The translations under genes and the position numbers were made by a program. A stretch of DNA of 64,000 nucleotides from Bryobacterales bacterium (GTDB taxonomy: Bacteria; Acidobacteriota; Terriglobia; Bryobacterales; Bryobacteraceae). This document shows, piece after piece, positions 50,065 through 59,368 of this stretch. Below the pieces are notes generated by a model. The model did not search any database. It was given only the letters and a program-made list of their open reading frames with translations, and was not told where the DNA came from. Positions within the stretch are counted from its first letter, which is position 1. Every line of letters begins with the position of its first letter. The DNA is taken from positions 25,043 to 89,042 of the forward strand of contig JAFAQY010000015.1 of assembly GCA_019261985.1 (NCBI GenBank). Reading direction: 5' to 3'.

Positions 50065-52149
50065 TTAATTTTCCGACGGAGCGAGATGAATCCGGCCGTG
50101 CGCGGCTGTTCCTAACCGGGGCGTCGAGCCGCGCAGCGCGGAGCGAGGGTGCTGGGCGGGAACACGGCTGCGGCTTTGAGGCCGAATGGATGCCGAGGAT
50201 GTTCCACTTCCTACTGGTATCTGGACCTGGTTTATGTCGGCGTCGTTCGTAAAAATATCCAGATAGACCCCCGGATTGGTAGCCGGACCGACTCCACTTG
50301 GAACGGTAACATTCATCTGATATCCAAGTAAGCCGGGCGCTAGGCCGGCATAGGTGATGGTGGCCTGCTGGCTGGCGCCGTTGGTGTAATCGAGAAAATA
50401 AGCAAACAAGTTCCCCGCATTCCACACGTCCGCTTTGTTTAGATTGTTGGGGTCGCTCGAGCCCAGTGCTCCGTCGGATATCGTTGGAGTCACCGTTCCC
50501 AGTCCTGTTAGGAACACCGAGATGGTTTCCCCCACATGAGCCGAATTACTGGCGGTTATGGGCGTAAAGTTCGCGTGCAATGCCGCCGCCGTGCCAAGGC
50601 CGTCATACGAGGAGAACACGCCTGGATTGGTAGGAGCTACGTAGACCGTAACCGTATTAGAGTTCGTTCCATTGTTAATAACGCCAACCGTGGCGAGGGT
50701 CGCATTGTTAATCTCGAAAGGCATTACAAAGTTAATTTGCGTCGGACTCACGTAATAAAGCGGAGCCGCAATGCCATTTACAGTTACTTGACTGCCGCCG
50801 AGATTTGTGGGAGCAGGCTGACCGCCAGGGCCGGACATAGTGACTTTGGCGAGATTTGTCCCAAAGATCGAAACCGTCTCGCCCGGGGCGAAGCTGGAAG
50901 TCACTGGTTGATAGCTTGCGGCATTATAAATCTGCACCGGATTCAAATACACGCCTGTGCTGCTATTGCCGGGATTGGGCGGGCTCGCGGCTCCGGCGGC
51001 GAGCGTGAAAACCCCTTGTGTGCCAATTCCGACAAACGCTTGTCCGTTGGAGGAAAAGGCGTATTGGTAATTGTTAAAATCGACCGCTGAAGTTCCGTTG
51101 GAATTCAGCGTTATTTGGTTGTCGCTTCCGTAGTCAAAGGGAGCGTCATTAGTGCCGTTATAGAATGCCGCGATGTTGGCGCGCGCATGCTGAACGGCAT
51201 TGCCGTCTCCGTAAGAACTTAAAGCGCCCGTCCAAGACCCCATGCCGGTTCCGGCCTCGAACCCGACGATTCCTAATCCCGCTCCCGTAGGATCGTCCTC
51301 AATACCAGACCAGAAGAAAAGACACTTGCACGGATTGGCGGAGGGCGCCGACGCCGGCGACTTTACGCCGAAGAAGATGTCATAGCCGCTTGGCGTATAG
51401 CCCAGGACAAAGTTTCCGTCGGCCGACACGTACATCGTTCGCGCACCCGAAACCAACGCGTTCGCGGTGGATACTCCGCTGGGCAGCGGAAAATTCAGGC
51501 TGGCGCTTCCGTCGCTTTGAAAAGCGTATGTCGCTCCCGTGGTCGTTTGGGTCAGAGTACCGGTCTGATTGGATGCCTGGCCGTTGAATGTAATAGTCCC
51601 GAATCCACCCGAGCCGTTGGGCGTGAGTTGAAGCAGCGAATTCTTGATCGCGGTGCTGCCGCCGCCCGTGAAGTCGAGATCGCCTACCCAATAGGGAGCG
51701 TTGAAACTGGCGTTTGTGGAAGTGCCCGAGGGAATTGCGATGAAAAGGTCGTTGAATGCCGATTCAGTCGCGCTTCCCGTGAATACCCCTTGAGCGACCG
51801 CTCCGTAGATCACATCGGAGGTGGACAGCGGATTAGTGATGGAGCCTGTGCCGTTGGAGCCTATCGCGTACGTGCCGGTGACGTTCAACGCTTGCGGAGA
51901 GCCGCTCGAAACCATATTGTCCACGTAGGACCCGGTCGCGGTATAACTCCCGCCGCCGTTGAACGTAATCGTTCCATACGCAGCGGCGATCTCGGTGGGA
52001 TTATTGTTCTGGTCGAAATTCACGACTGCGATTTGCCGGAACCGAAAAGCGCCGTTCAGCAGACCGTTGCCACTGGTATCCTTCGTTTGGGCGTGCAGCG
52101 CGCCCGCGACGAGCGACAAGACCCCCGCCGCGAAAAGAGGAAATTTCAT
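50065..52149 (-). CDS. secreted protein with Solibacter-type C-terminal domain
   Basis: The 694-residue protein has a signal peptide (about 1-20: FPLFAAGVLSLVAGALHAQ) and a beta-rich N-terminal region with repeated FNGGGSYTATGSY, GTGSITNPLS and FNGQASNQTGT units, with no known domain. From about residue 415 it changes to the TIGR03437-type domain (ASYQPVTSSFAPGETVSIFGTNL ... LYYVSPTQINFVMPFEI ... VGETISVFLTGLG). It is the second of three proteins here with this end. It is convergent with higA; function unknown. Confidence 0.78.
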   Translation of the reverse strand: MKFPLFAAGVLSLVAGALHAQTKDTSGNGLLNGAFRFRQIAVVNFDQNNNPTEIAAAYGTITFNGGGSYTATGSYVDNMVSSGSPQALNVTGTYAIGSNGTGSITNPLSTSDVIYGAVAQGVFTGSATESAFNDLFIAIPSGTSTNASFNAPYWVGDLDFTGGGSTAIKNSLLQLTPNGSGGFGTITFNGQASNQTGTLTQTTTGATYAFQSDGSASLNFPLPSGVSTANALVSGARTMYVSADGNFVLGYTPSGYDIFFGVKSPASAPSANPCKCLFFWSGIEDDPTGAGLGIVGFEAGTGMGSWTGALSSYGDGNAVQHARANIAAFYNGTNDAPFDYGSDNQITLNSNGTSAVDFNNYQYAFSSNGQAFVGIGTQGVFTLAAGAASPPNPGNSSTGVYLNPVQIYNAASYQPVTSSFAPGETVSIFGTNLAKVTMSGPGGQPAPTNLGGSQVTVNGIAAPLYYVSPTQINFVMPFEINNATLATVGVINNGTNSNTVTVYVAPTNPGVFSSYDGLGTAAALHANFTPITASNSAHVGETISVFLTGLGTVTPTISDGALGSSDPNNLNKADVWNAGNLFAYFLDYTNGASQQATITYAGLAPGLLGYQMNVTVPSGVGPATNPGVYLDIFTNDADINQVQIPVGSGTSSASIRPQSRSRVPAQHPRSALRGSTPRLGTAAHGRIHLAPSEN

Positions 52150-52240
52150 TTAGTTCTTTTGCCTTTCGAGGCTGATTGCGGGGACCGCGACTACAGGAAC
52201 CCAACAGCCAGTATTTGGATGCGCCGAGTACCGATTTTCG

Positions 52241-52996
52241 TTACCGATACGTTATACCTTCTAAAAACAACCCGGAGGCCGGGGCGGTCCACGAAGCGAT
52301 GTCAAAGCGGCGGTCAAGCGTCCCCTCCAGCAGCCGGGCAAAATCCGGAAGCTCCAATTCGCCCCTGCCTATTCTAACGAGTGTGCCGGCCAATCGTCTT
52401 ACCATTTTCCACAAGAAGTGCGAAGCCTGGACCCGGAAAATGATTAAATTTTCATCTCGCGCGACCTCGGCGGCCTCGACCACCACGACAGTCGATTCGC
52501 CCGGTTTGGAAGGATCGGCGGCGCGGAACGCCGCAAAATCGTGCCGCCCCGGAAGCATAGCCGCCGCGCCTTGCATGCGGCCGGCGTCGAGCGGTTCTTT
52601 CACCCACCATACATAACGCTTGGCTAAGGCCGTTTTGCGCGTCGAAATTTGATAAAAATAGGCGCGCGAAACTGCGTCGTGGCGCGCGTGAAATTGGGCG
52701 GGCGCTTCCGACGCATTGACAATGGCGATACTCGAGGGCAGGCGTTCGTTCAATTCGCGAAGGATTTGCCCCGGTGTCAGACGCGTCGGCTCCGCGCGGA
52801 ATTTGAGGTGGGCCACCTGACCCACCGCGTGCACGCCCGCATCGGTGCGCCCCGCGCCTTGCACGTCCACGCCGGTCTTAAACAGGTCCGCGACGGCTTG
52901 CTTCAGCTCGCCCTGAACCGTGCGGGCGTTGATCTGGTCCTGCCAGCCCGAGAAGCGCGAGCCATCGTATTCGAGAGTGAGTTTGAATGTCTGCAA
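52241..52996 (-). CDS. truA: tRNA pseudouridine(38-40) synthase
   Basis: The 251-residue protein starts at a TTG (QTFKLTLEYDGSRFSGWQ), the standard N-terminus; the longer open frame to 53116 would add residues on the divergent gene's start and was rejected. The catalytic Asp is in GRTDAGVHA (Asp52). FRVQASHFLWKMVRRLAGTL is the C-terminal signature. It forms pseudouridine at positions 38-40 in the anticodon arm. Confidence 0.95.
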   Translation of the reverse strand: MQTFKLTLEYDGSRFSGWQDQINARTVQGELKQAVADLFKTGVDVQGAGRTDAGVHAVGQVAHLKFRAEPTRLTPGQILRELNERLPSSIAIVNASEAPAQFHARHDAVSRAYFYQISTRKTALAKRYVWWVKEPLDAGRMQGAAAMLPGRHDFAAFRAADPSKPGESTVVVVEAAEVARDENLIIFRVQASHFLWKMVRRLAGTLVRIGRGELELPDFARLLEGTLDRRFDIASWTAPASGLFLEGITYR

Positions 52997-53013
52997 GGTG
53001 TACGATATCCACC

Positions 53014-53448
53014 ATGGCACAAGCACCGCAAACGTACAAAAACCATATCCGTTTGGATCCGTCGTTTCATTTCTTCCTCGCGCCCGCCGCGCTGGTATTG
53101 CTGATTGCTGCTGCAATCAGCGCCTACCAGAATCCCGGCTGGGCCGGAGCCGCGCGCATTCTGGCCGGCTTATGGGCTTTGGTGGCGACTTTCAAAATCC
53201 GGCTGTATGCGCTGAAGGTTCAAGATCGCGTGATCCGGCTGGAGGAGCGCCTGCGATTGAAGGAAGTGCTCCCGGCGGACCTTCAGCCGCAGATCGGAGG
53301 GCTCGCGGAACATCAATTGATCGCGCTGAGATTCGCGCCGGACAATGAGCTTCCGGGCTTGGTGACAAAGTGCCTGGAGGGCAAATGGAAGGGCAAACAA
53401 ATTAAGGAATCGGTCCGGACGTGGAGGCCGGATTATTGGCGCGTATGA
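53014..53448 (+). CDS. DUF6526-family membrane protein
   Basis: The 144-residue protein has two transmembrane helices (SFHFFLAPAALVLLIAAAIS and WAGAARILAGLWALVAT) and a basic cytosolic tail with QDRVIRLEERLRLKEVLP, the DUF6526 signature. Function unknown. It is divergent from truA with 17 bases between the starts. Confidence 0.8.
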   Translation: MAQAPQTYKNHIRLDPSFHFFLAPAALVLLIAAAISAYQNPGWAGAARILAGLWALVATFKIRLYALKVQDRVIRLEERLRLKEVLPADLQPQIGGLAEHQLIALRFAPDNELPGLVTKCLEGKWKGKQIKESVRTWRPDYWRV

Positions 53449-53570
53449 TCGGAACAATTTCACGCATTACTGCGTACTTGGGTATGTCTATGTTTAAGCC
53501 GATCTCCTTGAAAACTCACGGCACCATGGAACCAGGCGCGGCCGGGCTGGGCGAGTTTTTGGACTTAGCG

Positions 53571-54293
53571 ATGGCCGCGCGGGCCCTATGCCGCTTTGCC
53601 ATTCCCGCGGCCCTGCTGCTGACCGCGTGTGGAGGTATCACACATCGCGTGGCCACCGGGCCGTCTGTTCACGATACCCAAGCCATCGATCTGGGCAAAT
53701 TCGACATGGCGCGGATTGAAATCAAAATGGGCGCGGGCGAGCTTAATGTGCAAGGCGGCTCGCCAAAACTGCTGGAGGCGGATTTTCAATACAACGTGCC
53801 GGAGTGGAAGCCGGTCGTGGACTCTCATCCGTCCAGTTTCCGGGCCGACATTACCATCTCACAGCCAGAGGGAGTGTCCGCCGTGGGGGATACCCAGAAT
53901 AAATGGAATTTGCGCTTGAACGACGCCGTGCCGATGAATGTGGTCACGCACTTGGGCGCGGGGGAAGCGCAGATGAGTCTCGGCTCGATGGATCTGGAGA
54001 ATTTAGAGATCCACATGGGCGTCGGCAAATTGGACCTGGATCTGCGCGGCCAACCAAAACGCGACTACAACGTCGATATCAAGGGCGGCGTGGGCGAGGC
54101 GACCGTGCACCTGCCGAATGACGATAAAACGGGCATCGTCGCCACCGCGACGGGAGGCATTGGCGATGTATCGGTGGAGGGTTTGGAGAAGCGCGACGGG
54201 CGGTGGGTGAACCGCGCTTACGAACGTGCCACGGTGCGGATTCATATCGACGTGAAGGGCGGGGTTGGGGATATTCGCCTGATCGCGAATTAG
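53571..54293 (+). CDS. lipoprotein with toast-rack (LiaF/DUF2154-like) beta repeats
   Basis: The 240-residue protein begins at an ATG followed by a lipoprotein signal: ALCRFAIPAALLLTACGG, with lipobox LLTAC. The rest is a regular array of beta strands spaced by Gly-rich turns (MGAGELNVQGGS, LGAGEAQMSLGS, MGVGKLDLDLRG, GGVGEATVHLP, GGIGDVSVEGL, GGVGDIRLIAN), the toast-rack or LiaF-like C-terminal fold. Function unknown; perhaps an envelope sensor. The lipid anchor would be processed by the lspA product. Confidence 0.8.
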   Translation: MAARALCRFAIPAALLLTACGGITHRVATGPSVHDTQAIDLGKFDMARIEIKMGAGELNVQGGSPKLLEADFQYNVPEWKPVVDSHPSSFRADITISQPEGVSAVGDTQNKWNLRLNDAVPMNVVTHLGAGEAQMSLGSMDLENLEIHMGVGKLDLDLRGQPKRDYNVDIKGGVGEATVHLPNDDKTGIVATATGGIGDVSVEGLEKRDGRWVNRAYERATVRIHIDVKGGVGDIRLIAN

Positions 54294-54388
54294 GTGGGGC
54301 AGGATGCCATCCTGCGTGGGGCAGGATGCCATCCTGCGGCGGCTTGTTAAGGCAACCCGCCGCGGGTTGGCATGGCAACCCGCCCCAC
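54294..54388. repeat. cluster of modular palindromic repeats between convergent genes
   Basis: Two tandem copies of GTGGGGCAGGATGCCATCCTGC are followed by GCGGGTTGGCATGGCAACCCGC and a closing GCCCCAC. It fills the 99-base gap between the lipoprotein and histidine kinase genes, which face each other. Confidence 0.85.
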
Positions 54389-54392
54389 AACC

Positions 54393-55520
54393 CTAATCGG
54401 CCGTCTGCGCGACTGCGATTGTTTTGACCGTCTCCTCCACCCACGGAAGCGAAAAGTAGAACGTCGACCCGCGCCCCGGTTCCGATTCCACCCAGATACG
54501 CCCCCCGCAGCCCTCCACCACTCGCCGGCATATCGCCAGTCCAATGCCCGTACCGGGGAGCTGACGGCCGTGCAGGCGTTTGAATACCTCGAAGATCTGC
54601 TCGCGGTATTTGGCCTCGATGCCGATCCCATTGTCGCGAACCGCCACCCGCCATTCGCCGCCGCAGCGTTCGGCCGTGATTCGGATGTCGGGAGTCCGCT
54701 CGCCCGAATACTTGATCGCGTTCTCGATCAGATTCTGAAAAAGCTGCACGAAATGAACTTCGTGGCCACTGACGAACGGAAGCTGGCTGCTGCTCACTAA
54801 AGCCTTGGTTTGGCGAATCGCAGTCTCCAGATTCTGCATTGCGTGTGCCAGTGCAACATTCAGATCGACTTTTTCGGGAGCGTGTTCCTCCGTATCCGCA
54901 TTTAGACGCGTATAGACGAGCAAGTCGTCCAAGAAATGGCCCATTCTTGCGGTCGCCTCGATAATCACTCTGGCAGCCGTGCCGGTTTCAATCAGACTTT
55001 GCCCTCGAGCGGCCTCGGTCAGCAGTTGCGAGTATGTAGTAATCGTGCGCAGCGGTTCCCGCAGATCATGGCTGGCGGCAAATGCAAATGCTTCAAGGTC
55101 CCGGTTCGTTTCGATCAGTTCCTGATTGATCCGGCGCTGCTCTTGCTCGGCGGCTCGCGCGCGGCGTAACGCTTTTCGGACCGTTGCAAGCAGGTAGCTC
55201 GCGCCCAGCGCGGCAACCATGAACCCGCCCACGGGTGCTCGCGCCGCCACATCCGAAGCTAAAGATAGCGTCGCGCCAGGGTTCAAAAAAAAATACGTGC
55301 CGGGAAGGATGGAAAGGGCCACGCAAAGGGCCGCCGGCCACCATCCGAAGTGCCAGGCAATCAGCAATGCAGCCGCGAAGTAGGTTAGAAACGGTATCGC
55401 GTTTCCCACCAGGGGTTGGATGGCAAGCCGTAGCAGCGTCGCGACGATGACGGCGGCCAGCGCGCATAAATACGCCACCCATGGCCGATCCGCAAAGCTA
55501 GGTCCGCGTGAGGCAGGCAC
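54393..55520 (-). CDS. membrane sensor histidine kinase with DUF4118-like sensor
   Basis: The 375-residue protein has four N-terminal transmembrane helices (about 13-115) of the DUF4118/KdpD type, a short coiled coil (ALRRARAAEQEQRRINQELIETN), the H-box SHDLREPL (His151), N-box NLIENAIKYSGE, G1 DNGIGIE and G2 GTGIGLAIC. No response regulator is adjacent, so it is an orphan kinase. The ATPase end GRGSTFYFSLP is typical. Confidence 0.92.
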   Translation of the reverse strand: MPASRGPSFADRPWVAYLCALAAVIVATLLRLAIQPLVGNAIPFLTYFAAALLIAWHFGWWPAALCVALSILPGTYFFLNPGATLSLASDVAARAPVGGFMVAALGASYLLATVRKALRRARAAEQEQRRINQELIETNRDLEAFAFAASHDLREPLRTITTYSQLLTEAARGQSLIETGTAARVIIEATARMGHFLDDLLVYTRLNADTEEHAPEKVDLNVALAHAMQNLETAIRQTKALVSSSQLPFVSGHEVHFVQLFQNLIENAIKYSGERTPDIRITAERCGGEWRVAVRDNGIGIEAKYREQIFEVFKRLHGRQLPGTGIGLAICRRVVEGCGGRIWVESEPGRGSTFYFSLPWVEETVKTIAVAQTAD

Positions 55521-55571
55521 TTCGATTTCCGTTGTTTCGACTATTATAAGCGCCGGAATTCCCGCTCACTT

Positions 55572-56240
55572 TCACAAGATATTTACCGCTCGCGCGCCAA
55601 GGATCGCAAGTGTGGTAAGCGAAATCGATGCCTGCGTCATCATCAGCACCTTGGCCCAGCGGGAGAGGACGGGAACATCGGTGGGAGAAAACGCGGTGCT
55701 GGTGTTGAACGCGAGGAACAAATAGTCGACGAACCCCGGTCTCCAATCCTGCTCGCCCATTTCCCGGCGCAGCTCGGGATCCAGCATCATTTGCGGAAAT
55801 AAGAATGCGCCGTCCGTATGCGCCCCGCGCAGATCGCGTTGATGCGGCCCGCCCGCATCCAGCCGCCAGTACCACGACGCGAAGATGAGCAAATTGCTGG
55901 ACCACAGGCAGGCGGCCGAGACCAATAATTCGAGCGGCGTTTCTTTCCTCGCGGGCAACCCGGCCACCAACAGTCCGAGAGAAATCAGCATCGCAATGGT
56001 CACGATCACCAGAACCGTCCAAGCCAAAACATGAGCAAGTTTGTAAGCGCCCATTCGATGGGAGATCAATGCCGGCGTGGAAAGCGCAACCACAATCGCC
56101 GCCGGCAGCCAGTTCGGACCGGCGGAAAGGTTGCGTGGAAGCGCGTAGGACAAGCCCCCGACGGCGAGCACGGCGACAACGGCCGGCCAGCGAGGTTCTG
56201 GATTCGTGGGTATAGTTTCGCTCGTATTCTTTTTTTTCAT
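55572..56240 (-). CDS. polytopic membrane protein, DUF1345-like
   Basis: The 222-residue protein has four or five hydrophobic segments ([58 protein letters not shown], ...) and the signature [21 protein letters not shown], followed by [20 protein letters not shown]. This resembles the DUF1345 family. I chose the ATG at 56240 ([11 protein letters not shown]); a longer in-frame start overlaps the divergent gene. The TSTAFSPTD stretch with its last helices recalls the pore half of two-helix potassium channels, a speculation only. Confidence 0.7.
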   Translation of the reverse strand: MKKKNTSETIPTNPEPRWPAVVAVLAVGGLSYALPRNLSAGPNWLPAAIVVALSTPALISHRMGAYKLAHVLAWTVLVIVTIAMLISLGLLVAGLPARKETPLELLVSAACLWSSNLLIFASWYWRLDAGGPHQRDLRGAHTDGAFLFPQMMLDPELRREMGEQDWRPGFVDYLFLAFNTSTAFSPTDVPVLSRWAKVLMMTQASISLTTLAILGARAVNIL

Positions 56241-56272
56241 GGAGACTTCTGCAATACCGTTACAATAACGCC

Positions 56273-57145
56273 ATGGCCGTCTCCTGGGACCTGAAAAGTC
56301 TGCTTCCCGATATTCCACCTGAACATCGCCGGGATTTCCTGGTAAACAAATTAGCTGTTGGTTTTGCGTTGGCGGTGCGGCCGATAGTCGCTCAAACCAC
56401 TATCACCACCGATGCGAATGGCCTGACCGCGGGAGAAGTGAAGATCCCGGTGAAAGATGGCGCCATTCCCGGATATCGCGCCTGCCCGGCCAAAGGCCGC
56501 CTTTTCCCCATGGTTCTGGTGGTGCAAGAAATTTTCGGCGTCCACGAGCACATAAAAGACCTGTGCCGCCGTCTGGCGCATTCGGGTTATTGCGCCGTCG
56601 CGCCGGAGTTGTACGCGCGGCAAGGCGACGTCTCGAAAATTTCCGATATTCAAGAAATCGTCGGCACCGTGGTTTCGAAGGTCCCGGACGAACAGGTTAT
56701 GAGCGATCTGGACGCGACTGTCGCATGGGCAGGAAAGTCTTCGCACGCGGATACGACGCGCGTCGCGATCACCGGTTTTTGCTGGGGTGGACGCATCGTG
56801 TGGCTTTATGCGGCGCACAATCCGAATTTGAAGGCGGGAGCAGCCTGGTACGGACGAGTTGAAGGCGACAAGAACGCCATGACGCCCAGAAATCCACTCG
56901 ATCTGGCGGGCGGGTTCAAGGCTCCTGTGATCGGATTTTATGGCGGGAAAGACGCCGGAATTACGCAAGAGTCATTAGAGAAGATGCGTATCGCGCTCAA
57001 GGTAGTCGGCGATCCTTCGCAAATCAACGTGTACCCGGAAGCGCAGCACGGCTTCAATGCCGATTACCGGCCCAGCTACGACAAAGCAGCGGCCACGGAC
57101 GCATGGAAGAAAATGCTGGATTGGTTCAAGAAATACGGAGTGTAA
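56273..57145 (+). CDS. dienelactone hydrolase family protein with Tat-like signal
   Basis: The 290-residue protein has an N-terminal RRDFLVNK (residues 19-26) ahead of a hydrophobic stretch (LAVGFALAV), a Tat-like export signal. The alpha/beta hydrolase core has [14 protein letters not shown] (oxyanion), GFCWGG with Cys170 as nucleophile as in dienelactone hydrolase, Asp in [10 protein letters not shown] and His in AQHGFNAD. It would cleave a cyclic or acyl ester outside the cytoplasm. The STAS gene starts one base after its stop. Confidence 0.87.
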   Translation: MAVSWDLKSLLPDIPPEHRRDFLVNKLAVGFALAVRPIVAQTTITTDANGLTAGEVKIPVKDGAIPGYRACPAKGRLFPMVLVVQEIFGVHEHIKDLCRRLAHSGYCAVAPELYARQGDVSKISDIQEIVGTVVSKVPDEQVMSDLDATVAWAGKSSHADTTRVAITGFCWGGRIVWLYAAHNPNLKAGAAWYGRVEGDKNAMTPRNPLDLAGGFKAPVIGFYGGKDAGITQESLEKMRIALKVVGDPSQINVYPEAQHGFNADYRPSYDKAAATDAWKKMLDWFKKYGV

Positions 57146-57146
57146 C

Positions 57147-57518
57147 TTGATCACCGAGACCAAAACCCGAAAGCTAAACCCCGGAATCACCGTATTTGAA
57201 ATCTCCGGCCGCTTGAATCTGGGAAATTCGTTGCTGTCGATCGAAACCGGCATCAAGCGCCTGATCGATCAGGGCGCGCGGAAAATGATCGTCGATCTGA
57301 CCGATGTGAACTACATCGATAGCTCGGGCATCGGCATGCTGGTGGCGTGCGCGGGGCACATGGAGCAGTGCAACGGCCGGATGCGAATTGCCGGCGCGCA
57401 CGGCCCCGTCGCCACGGCCTTCGAGGTGGTCCATATGGAGCGCATCGCCCCGCTGGATGAAACCGTGGAAGCCGCTTCCGCGGCTTTCGAGGGGCACAAA
57501 GGGTCCGCGGCACAGTAG
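57147..57518 (+). CDS. STAS-domain anti-sigma factor antagonist
   Basis: The 123-residue protein begins at a TTG one base after the hydrolase stop. It has the STAS fold (ITVFEISGRLNLGNSLLSIE) and the phosphorylation motif DSSGIGML, in which the Ser is the expected kinase target. Such proteins bind anti-sigma factors when unphosphorylated. The longer open frame to 57057 lies in the hydrolase gene. No anti-sigma kinase is adjacent. Confidence 0.87.
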   Translation: MITETKTRKLNPGITVFEISGRLNLGNSLLSIETGIKRLIDQGARKMIVDLTDVNYIDSSGIGMLVACAGHMEQCNGRMRIAGAHGPVATAFEVVHMERIAPLDETVEAASAAFEGHKGSAAQ

Positions 57519-57519
57519 G

Positions 57520-57723
57520 TCAAGTTTCAGCTTGCCTTGGGTTTCTCAGGCCTTCCCGCAACGCGGCGATGTCCCTGATCTCGGCTGCGAGCCGCTGGCG
57601 ACAAAATTCGCAGCGTTCGAGATGAATGGCAAGAGGCCCGGCTCGATTTGGGTCCAACCGGTCCATAGCCACTAATTCAAGTTCGTCGTCGGTGGCGTGC
57701 TCTCCGGCGAGGTACGCGCTCAT
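57520..57723 (-). CDS. small putative zinc-finger (anti-sigma-like) protein
   Basis: The 67-residue protein has HLERCEFCRQRL, a His-Cys-Cys zinc motif like that of zf-HC2 anti-sigma factors, in a helical context (DDELELVAMDRLDPNRAG before, AAEIRDIAALREGL after). It has no membrane helix, so it would act in the cytosol. It converges with the STAS gene with a 1-base gap, an arrangement that suggests related regulation. An upstream start at 57753 is possible. Confidence 0.65.
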   Translation of the reverse strand: MSAYLAGEHATDDELELVAMDRLDPNRAGPLAIHLERCEFCRQRLAAEIRDIAALREGLRNPRQAET

Positions 57724-57814
57724 GTACACCCCTTGGGCTGTTTCAAAAAACATTTAGTGTGTCATGACATCGAAACTTCTCAATTTTCCCCGCGCGTGCG
57801 GCGTCCTATAGGTA

Positions 57815-58882
57815 CTAGCCGATCGACAGGCTCGCGTCCGCTCTAAACGTAAAATCCGCGAATTCGCGCCGCTCCAGTTTCGGGAACGCGGCGGCTGCGA
57901 TCATAGCCGCGTTGTCCGTGGACAGGCTCGGATCGGGGAAGTAGACCAGGTACGGTAAACGACTGCCTTCCGCCGCTCGCCGCAATCCCGAGTTGCACGC
58001 CACGCCGCCTGAAATAATCAGGCTGCGCGCGTCGATCTCTTCCGCGGCCCGCGCGGCGCGGCGCAGAAGTTCCTCAATCACGGTGTGCTGGAAGGAGGCG
58101 AGGACATCGAGCGTTGGTTGCGGAGTAACAGCCAGCCACTGCTCTCGTGCAGGCCGGTGGTTCGATGCCAACAGCTCGCGGCGCGCGGCCACCTCCAGGG
58201 CCATGTCGCGCGCCTCGAACCACCGCAGGACGGCTGTCTTCAGGCCGCTGAAACTGAAATCCAGCGTGTTGCCCTTCATCTTGGCGAGAGTAAACCTCAC
58301 CGCCTGAGGATTGCCATACGGCGCGAGCATGTCGATCACGGGCCCGCCGGGATAGCCGAATCCGAGCAGCTTTGCCACTTTGTCGAAGGCTTCGCCGGCG
58401 GCATCATCGCGGGTCTTGCCGAGCAGGCGGTACACGAACCCCTCGCCGACTTCGTAAAGATGCGTGTGCCCGCCGCTGACCACCAGCGCCAGCGCCGGAT
58501 ATTCGATCCGGTTCTGGCTGGCGACCGCGTGGATGTGGCCTTCGATGTGGTTGACCGCGATCAGCGGCAAACCCCGAGCGATAGCGAGCGCCTTCGCATA
58601 AGTAATCCCGACCAGGAGCGAGCCAACCAGCCCCGGTCCCTGCGTCACCGCGACGGCGGCGAGATCGTCGAGATCGATGCCGGCCTGCTCGAGCGCGAGG
58701 CGAACCGCCGGAACGATGGCGCGCAAGTGCTCGCGCGAGGCCAGCTCCGGGACCACGCCGCCGTATTTGGAATGCGTCGCCATCTGCGAGCTGACGACCG
58801 AAGACACAATGCGCGAGCCGTCTTCAACCACGGCCGCGGCAGTCTCGTCGCAAGAGGATTCGATGCCGAGGATGCGAGGCAT
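57815..58882 (-). CDS. tsaD: tRNA threonylcarbamoyladenosine synthase subunit TsaD
   Basis: The 355-residue ASKHA-fold protein has [17 protein letters not shown] at the N-terminus, the metal-binding HIEGH (112-116), NHIEGHIHA, the glycine-rich SGGHTHL and [10 protein letters not shown]. It forms t6A at position 37 of tRNAs with TsaB/C/E. It is followed upstream in the same direction by the hicBA module (5 bases from hicB), an odd neighbour for a tRNA modifier. Confidence 0.96.
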   Translation of the reverse strand: MPRILGIESSCDETAAAVVEDGSRIVSSVVSSQMATHSKYGGVVPELASREHLRAIVPAVRLALEQAGIDLDDLAAVAVTQGPGLVGSLLVGITYAKALAIARGLPLIAVNHIEGHIHAVASQNRIEYPALALVVSGGHTHLYEVGEGFVYRLLGKTRDDAAGEAFDKVAKLLGFGYPGGPVIDMLAPYGNPQAVRFTLAKMKGNTLDFSFSGLKTAVLRWFEARDMALEVAARRELLASNHRPAREQWLAVTPQPTLDVLASFQHTVIEELLRRAARAAEEIDARSLIISGGVACNSGLRRAAEGSRLPYLVYFPDPSLSTDNAAMIAAAAFPKLERREFADFTFRADASLSIG

Positions 58883-58887
58883 CGCAT

Positions 58888-59100
58888 TTAAGCCACAATC
58901 AGGCGTCGACCCTTTGGCTCCGGTATCGGATCTCCAAATTCCTTTGCCGTATCAATCCAGAGTCTGATTGCGTCCTGAGCATTGGCGAGCGCTACCGCTT
59001 GCGTCTCGCCGTGAGCCGCGCAGCCGGGGAGTTCAGGAACCTCGGCTATGAAAGCTTTGTCCTCCTCGCTCCAGTAGATGATGATTTCGTACTTATTCAT
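58888..59100 (-). CDS. hicB: HicB-family antitoxin
   Basis: The 70-residue protein has the HicB start [29 protein letters not shown] and ends in [11 protein letters not shown], the partial RNase H-like fold that blocks HicA. The ATG at 59100 overlaps the hicA stop region by 8 bases. No helix-turn-helix is present, so it is the short HicB form. It lies 5 bases before tsaD. Confidence 0.87.
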   Translation of the reverse strand: MNKYEIIIYWSEEDKAFIAEVPELPGCAAHGETQAVALANAQDAIRLWIDTAKEFGDPIPEPKGRRLIVA

Positions 59101-59347
59101 CAACGCCACCCAGCTTGTATTTTAAGATGACCGTGCGTACTTGTTTCACCTGGTATGGCTTCGCATGATGGCCGTCTCGCTGAAGGTTAATCTTCTCGTC
59201 TACTCCGGCTCTCCTAAAAATGTGATGGCTTCCGTTGATACGCGTATCGAAACCCAGGCTCTTAAGAAGTGAGCAAAGGTCGTCAAACCGGATGGATGCA
59301 TCGGCGGTTCGGCTCAGGACTTTACGGAGCGTCTTGATATTGGCCAA
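59093..59347 (-). CDS. hicA: HicA-family mRNA interferase toxin, intact
   Basis: The 84-residue protein has INGSHHIFRRAG, the GSHH catalytic His region of HicA double-stranded RNA-binding-fold toxins, and ends HAKPYQVKQVRTVILKYKL. It is complete, unlike the other toxins here. The gene precedes and overlaps hicB, the standard order. It cleaves mRNA when free of HicB. Confidence 0.85.
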   Translation of the reverse strand: MANIKTLRKVLSRTADASIRFDDLCSLLKSLGFDTRINGSHHIFRRAGVDEKINLQRDGHHAKPYQVKQVRTVILKYKLGGVDE

Positions 59348-59368
59348 GCGACGTGAATTTGCCGGTGG

